DNA of 7,869 bases from Desulfobacteria bacterium (GTDB lineage: Bacteria > Desulfobacterota > Desulfobacteria > Desulfobacterales > C00003060), in NCBI GenBank assembly GCA_030145035.1, contig JAQYWL010000357.1, positions 1 through 7,869 on the forward strand, given 5' to 3'. The notes under the pieces are model-generated. The model was not told the DNA's origin, did not search any database, and worked only from the letters and a program-made list of their open reading frames with translations. The first letter of the stretch is position 1; every line of letters begins with the position of its first letter. This document shows positions 6,156 through 7,869 of this stretch, in pieces. The position numbers were made by a program, and so were the translations under genes.

Positions 6156-6372
6156 GAACAGTCTTATTGCAGATTTCTAAATCTTATCGAAGATCAAAAA
6201 CGACCGTTCAGGGCACTGAAGACGTTTTCCATTGTGGCCTTAGGATTACCGGACAAATAATTCGAAATAATGTTTGCCACAAATGATGTGCAACTCAAAG
6301 GCATGTGTGTTTGTAACACACAATAGGATGCTGATCAGAATCGAGTGGAATATGAATGCCTTTTTCAACGAT
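6156..6372. other. Spacer with no recognised gene
   Basis: No frame here has a ribosome binding site or protein-like composition. A plus-strand frame of 68 codons starting at 6080 has no Shine-Dalgarno sequence and no recognisable content. The promoter of the minus-strand CPxC gene should lie in or just before this region, but I could not pick one with confidence. Confidence 0.45.
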
Positions 6373-6427
6373 AATCAAACCTATTCTTGGTACATTCTTG
6401 AAGCAGACCAAGAATAATCAGTTGATT
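6373..6427. repeat. Two-tier inverted repeat (cruciform or structured RNA candidate)
   Basis: ATTCTTGGT (6383-6391) pairs perfectly with ACCAAGAAT (6407-6415) around a 15-nt loop. Outside this, AATCAA (6373-6378) pairs with TTGATT (6422-6427) across small internal loops. A variant of the inner word with GGTACA follows directly (from 6425). No T-run follows on either strand, so a simple terminator is unlikely. No gene ends nearby. Confidence 0.5.
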
Positions 6428-6502
6428 CTTATGGTACAAAATTCCAGCTTTTCCCAAGCCAGAACCGGTTAAACATAGAAGATAATAACCAAATCATCAG
6501 TT

Positions 6503-6522
6503 TTGGCAAGATCTTTTGCCAA
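6503..6522. repeat. Perfect 7-bp inverted repeat TTGGCAA/TTGCCAA
   Basis: TTGGCAA (6503-6509) and TTGCCAA (6516-6522) form a perfect inverted repeat around GATCTT. The right arm is the same heptamer found twice at 2096-2118. It is either an operator-like palindrome or a small hairpin belonging to the repeat block that follows. Confidence 0.4.
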
Positions 6523-6549
6523 CCGGGATGAGCACTTTTGTGTAAGGGT

Positions 6550-6563
6550 TTTGTCGAGACAAA
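6550..6563. repeat. Inverted repeat TTTGTC-GA-GACAAA at the edge of the dispersed repeat
   Basis: Two 6-bp arms separated by GA lie directly before repeat copy 2. Copy 1 has a degenerate relative at the same place (TTCTCAGA). It may mark the end of the repeat unit. Confidence 0.35.
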
Positions 6564-6564
6564 G

Positions 6565-6609
6565 GGCCGAGAATTAAGGCTGGAACCGCAGTAGGTCACC
6601 CTGGATATG
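6565..6609 (+). repeat. Dispersed intergenic repeat, copy 2
   Basis: Second copy of the repeat at 3337-3381 (about 35 of 45 positions identical, same orientation, roughly 3.2 kb apart). It is followed by CCACA/TGTGG arms (6610-6629) and the 14-bp tandem duplication, features typical of small non-autonomous elements, though I cannot name a family. Confidence 0.6.
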
Positions 6610-6630
6610 CCACAATTTTTAAAATGTGGG

Positions 6631-6658
6631 TGAAATGTGGGGACTGAAATGTGGGGAC
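6631..6658 (+). repeat. Perfect 14-bp tandem duplication
   Basis: TGAAATGTGGGGAC occurs twice head to tail (6631-6644 and 6645-6658), preceded by a partial third copy, AAATGTGGG (6622-6630). The GTGGGGAC word recalls the ends of REP-like elements mobilised by RAYT transposases; that link is only a resemblance, since no transposase gene is in the window. Confidence 0.6.
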
Positions 6659-6791
6659 ATCCTATATTGCCCAATGTTGAATATTGACCCTGACCCTCCG
6701 CTTCTCAGGAGGTTAATCAGATAATTCTCCTTGCCTTTTTGGTATCTTAGGTCTACTATTAACAATCTTTTCGAGAGACCATCTGAAAATA

Positions 6792-6797
6792 TATAAT
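6792..6797 (+). promoter_or_regulatory. Candidate -10 element of the antitoxin gene
   Basis: A perfect TATAAT lies about 65 nt before the antitoxin start. The -35 position holds only a poor match (TTTCGA at 6769-6774, 17-nt spacing). Antitoxin promoters are normally repressed by their own product, but no clear operator palindrome is visible here. Confidence 0.4.
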
Positions 6798-6862
6798 TCA
6801 GCGATGTCTCAGAAAAGAGTTCCTGTTTTTGATTGTTTTTATCTTGAAAGGAGAATTTTCTC

Positions 6863-7099
6863 GTGGCTCACTCCGCTAATGAACAATACATAGTAGATGA
6901 GAAAGGTAATCCCACTGCTGTCATTCTTCCAATAGAAGATTACAAAAATATTCTTGCCGTTTTGCAGGAACTTGAAGACCACAAGGAAACGAAGATACTT
7001 TCCCAATCAGCAGAATTCAAGAAATTGGTCGAAAAGGGATTACAGGACATCAAATTAGGCAGAATCAAGCCCTGGAAGGAAGTTTGGAATGAGCTATGA
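6863..7099 (+). CDS. Phd/YefM-type antitoxin of a type II toxin-antitoxin system, 78 aa
   Basis: A small antitoxin that would bind its own promoter through the N-terminal half and neutralise a RelE/ParE-type toxin through the C-terminal half. Residues 8-35 (QYIVDEKGNPTAVILPIEDY) carry the characteristic beta-strand and P-I-E-D-Y segment. The C-terminal helix and tail (FKKLVEKGLQDIKLGRIKPW, then EVWNEL) are typical of antitoxins paired with RelE-like toxins. AAAGGAG lies 9 nt before the GTG start at 6863, which is an excellent ribosome binding site. Its stop overlaps the toxin ATG by 11 bp, the usual coupled arrangement. The gene looks intact, but the toxin behind it is broken, so it is effectively an orphan antitoxin. 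Confidence 0.83.
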   Translation: MAHSANEQYIVDEKGNPTAVILPIEDYKNILAVLQELEDHKETKILSQSAEFKKLVEKGLQDIKLGRIKPWKEVWNEL

Positions 7100-7211
7100 A
7101 GTTTATTTGACTCAAACCTTCCAGAAGTTCATAAAAATTCTGAACGAGATACGAGAGATACGAGTGCCGAGTACGAAGCGAGTACGGGATCGGGCCAAGC
7201 TATCATATTGA
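7089..7211 (+). pseudogene. Truncated RelE/ParE-family toxin
   Basis: A 40-codon frame starts inside the antitoxin stop. Its first 20 or so residues (MSYEVYLTQTFQKFIKILNE) match the N-terminus of RelE/ParE toxins, an mRNA interferase or gyrase-poison fold of normally about 85-100 aa. From about 7146 the DNA becomes short GAGATACGA and CGAGTACG repeats and the frame ends at 7211. The core beta-sheet and catalytic residues are missing, and I find no continuation downstream. The toxin must be inactive unless translation continues in a way I cannot see. Insertion or deletion at the repeat junction is the likely cause. Confidence 0.7.
7146..7186 (+). repeat. Short direct repeats at the toxin break point
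   Basis: GAGATACGA occurs twice in tandem (7146-7163), followed by CGAGTACG twice (7168-7175 and 7179-7186). Toxin homology ends where this block begins, so it marks the junction with foreign or rearranged DNA. Confidence 0.55.
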
Positions 7212-7442
7212 AATATCTGGATTAGTGTTCCAGAAATAGGTGTTTCCAGCACCAATATCGGCATTTTTGGTTTCAAAAACGTCACGAGAAGCAACCTGCG
7301 GCTCTCGAAGCTGGTACGGCTCCCGGCTCTCAAGGACCTTTCGCCCAGCCCCGGTCCCTCGCAAATTTGAGCAGGAACCCGCCTTATGGCACCTGTGGAT
7401 TATTTGCCCCGTGGAATCTGTGTGCCGTGAAATAGGAACTCT

Positions 7443-7510
7443 ATTTCACTGGGGTGCTACTATTCCACCGGGGAGGATATTCCCGTGGGGCGAAGTAGAT
7501 TTAACTGGGG
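7443..7510 (+). repeat. Four degenerate 12-mers of the form ATTyMMSyGGGG
   Basis: ATTTCACTGGGG (7443), ATTCCACCGGGG (7462), ATTCCCGTGGGG (7479) and ATTTAACTGGGG (7499) are spaced 19, 17 and 20 bp apart. The first and last agree over 14 bp except one base. The spacing is close to two helical turns, so all copies would face roughly the same side of the DNA. Confidence 0.45.
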
Positions 7511-7662
7511 TGTGCCAGACGTGCCCCGGAATATGGTGCCCTTCCGCCCTAGCCATGTGCGCCTACTTAAATTGCCCTTTTTGCCCCCAAAAAACTCATT
7601 TTAGGGCCAATATTAGCCCACTGTTCGACATCATTTCCTTTAATATTAGTGATTTAGCTTGG

Positions 7663-7674
7663 CCCGACCCCATT
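7663..7674 (+). repeat. 12-bp direct repeat CCCGACCCCATT, left copy
   Basis: Perfect copy of 7806-7817, 143 bp away. The pair brackets the PIN-domain remnant. A shorter related word, ACCCCATTTC, occurs again at 7692-7701. Confidence 0.5.
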
Positions 7675-7704
7675 TCATGAGTTCATGAGCTACCCCATTT
7701 CCGT

Positions 7705-7803
7705 TCACTTTAAGCCCTTGATTTTTTTAAATTCTTTAACATTATTCGTGACCACGGTAAAGTTGTGGGCAAGGCAAACAGCCAAATCTGACAGAATAAG
7801 AGA
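7705..7803 (-). pseudogene. C-terminal remnant of a PIN-domain (VapC-like) toxin
   Basis: The minus strand encodes the end of a PIN ribonuclease: LILSDLAVCLAHN, then F-T-V-V-T-N-N-V-K-E-F and K-I-K-G-L-K before a TGA (7705-7707). This matches the conserved last third of VapC toxins: the acidic residue in x-x-x-D-L-A, the T-N-N motif with its following E-F, and the G-L-K segment, where family members usually continue with a few residues such as E-N-W. Upstream, the frame runs into non-PIN sequence at about 7804 and an in-frame TAA at 7822-7824. The first two thirds, including the N-terminal acidic residues, are absent from the window. It could continue beyond the right edge if an insertion splits it. 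Confidence 0.62.
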
Positions 7804-7805
7804 AC

Positions 7806-7817
7806 CCCGACCCCATT
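7806..7817 (+). repeat. 12-bp direct repeat CCCGACCCCATT, right copy
   Basis: Perfect match to 7663-7674. PIN homology stops at its edge, so it marks the break in that gene. Confidence 0.5.
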
Positions 7818-7823
7818 CTGTTT

Positions 7824-7838
7824 ATCCTGTAATCCTGT
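7824..7838 (+). repeat. Short tandem ATCCTGTA/ATCCTGT repeat
   Basis: ATCCTGT occurs at 7824-7830 and 7832-7838 with an 8-bp period (ACAGGATT-type on the minus strand). Words of this kind are familiar as dispersed intergenic repeats in many bacterial genomes; here it abuts the broken PIN gene. Confidence 0.45.
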
Positions 7839-7869
7839 CAAAAGCCTGTCTCTGCTGAACGTCTACCTA

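Larger units (their letters stand above)
7212..7704. other. About 490 bp of repeat-like DNA with no convincing gene
   Basis: The longest frame (plus, 7240-7680) lacks a ribosome binding site, begins at a GTG and is rich in Trp, Cys and Pro without any recognisable domain, so I do not call it. The segment contains four degenerate GGGG-ending 12-mers (7443-7510), the octamer AATATTAG twice (about 7609 and 7641), and ACCCCATTTC twice (7667-7676 and 7692-7701). It looks like an inserted non-coding element or a decayed gene between two broken toxin genes. Confidence 0.45.

Noticed and set aside
6080..6286. 68-codon plus-strand frame
   Set aside because: It has no ribosome binding site and no recognisable content, and it overlaps the region where the promoter of the minus-strand CPxC gene should lie.
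6429..6674. 81-codon minus-strand frame
   Set aside because: It reads straight through the dispersed repeat and the 14-bp tandem duplication, so its length reflects repeat sequence rather than a gene.
7240..7680. 146-codon open frame on the plus strand, rich in Cys and Trp
   Set aside because: It starts at a GTG with no Shine-Dalgarno sequence, lies in repeat-like DNA and shows no domain; the many Cys-Pro pairs come from C-rich repeats rather than spaced metal-binding motifs.

Overview
The window looks like chromosomal DNA of a Gram-negative bacterium. A lipoprotein-type peptidase is paired with a PA2779-like secreted protein, a pairing known mainly from proteobacteria. Sigma70-like promoters are readable by eye, base composition is moderate (about 45-47% G+C by eye), and the non-coding DNA is rich in repeats and decayed toxin-antitoxin genes. 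A deltaproteobacterial or Desulfobacterota-like host would fit, but nothing here fixes the taxon. I see no rRNA, tRNA, CRISPR array, complete transposase or phage gene.

Layout. (1) 1-563: AT-rich DNA with one small hypothetical gene (149-415, minus). (2) 564-1959, minus: a two-gene operon encoding a PA2779-family secreted or membrane protein and, overlapping it by 20 bp, a PA2778-family C39-like cysteine peptidase with TPR repeats. (3) 1960-2231: a divergent control region with a good minus-strand promoter, six copies of the heptamer TTGYCAA and two copies of the hyphenated palindrome TTAGNCTAA. (4) 2232-3296, plus: a histone-deacetylase-fold zinc amidohydrolase whose first active-site His is replaced by Gln. 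(5) 3297-3534: a convergent spacer with one copy of a dispersed repeat and a nested inverted repeat. (6) 3535-6025, minus: three co-directional genes for predicted membrane proteins. In transcription order they are a CPxC two-helix protein, a two-helix protein broken by a 1-nt frameshift but with an excellent promoter, and a membrane-anchored ankyrin-repeat protein with its own promoter. (7) 6026-6862: about 800 bp without a convincing gene, holding hairpins, the second dispersed-repeat copy, a 14-bp tandem duplication and a probable promoter. (8) 6863-7869: a toxin-antitoxin graveyard, with an intact Phd/YefM-like antitoxin, a RelE/ParE-like toxin cut off after about 20 residues, about 500 bp of non-coding repeat-like DNA, and the C-terminal remnant of a PIN-domain (VapC-like) toxin between 12-bp direct repeats.

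How the parts may work together. The peptidase/PA2779 pair is probably co-translated and acts at the cell envelope. The deacetylase gene shares its control region, so co-regulation is plausible but unproven. A 25-bp element in that region recurs (21/25) upstream of the CPxC gene, and TTGYCAA also forms the -35 box of the ankyrin gene; a common regulator or only shared -35 sequence could explain this. The three membrane-protein genes are the best candidate for an uncharacterised module. The right end records repeated insertion and decay of mobile toxin-antitoxin cassettes.
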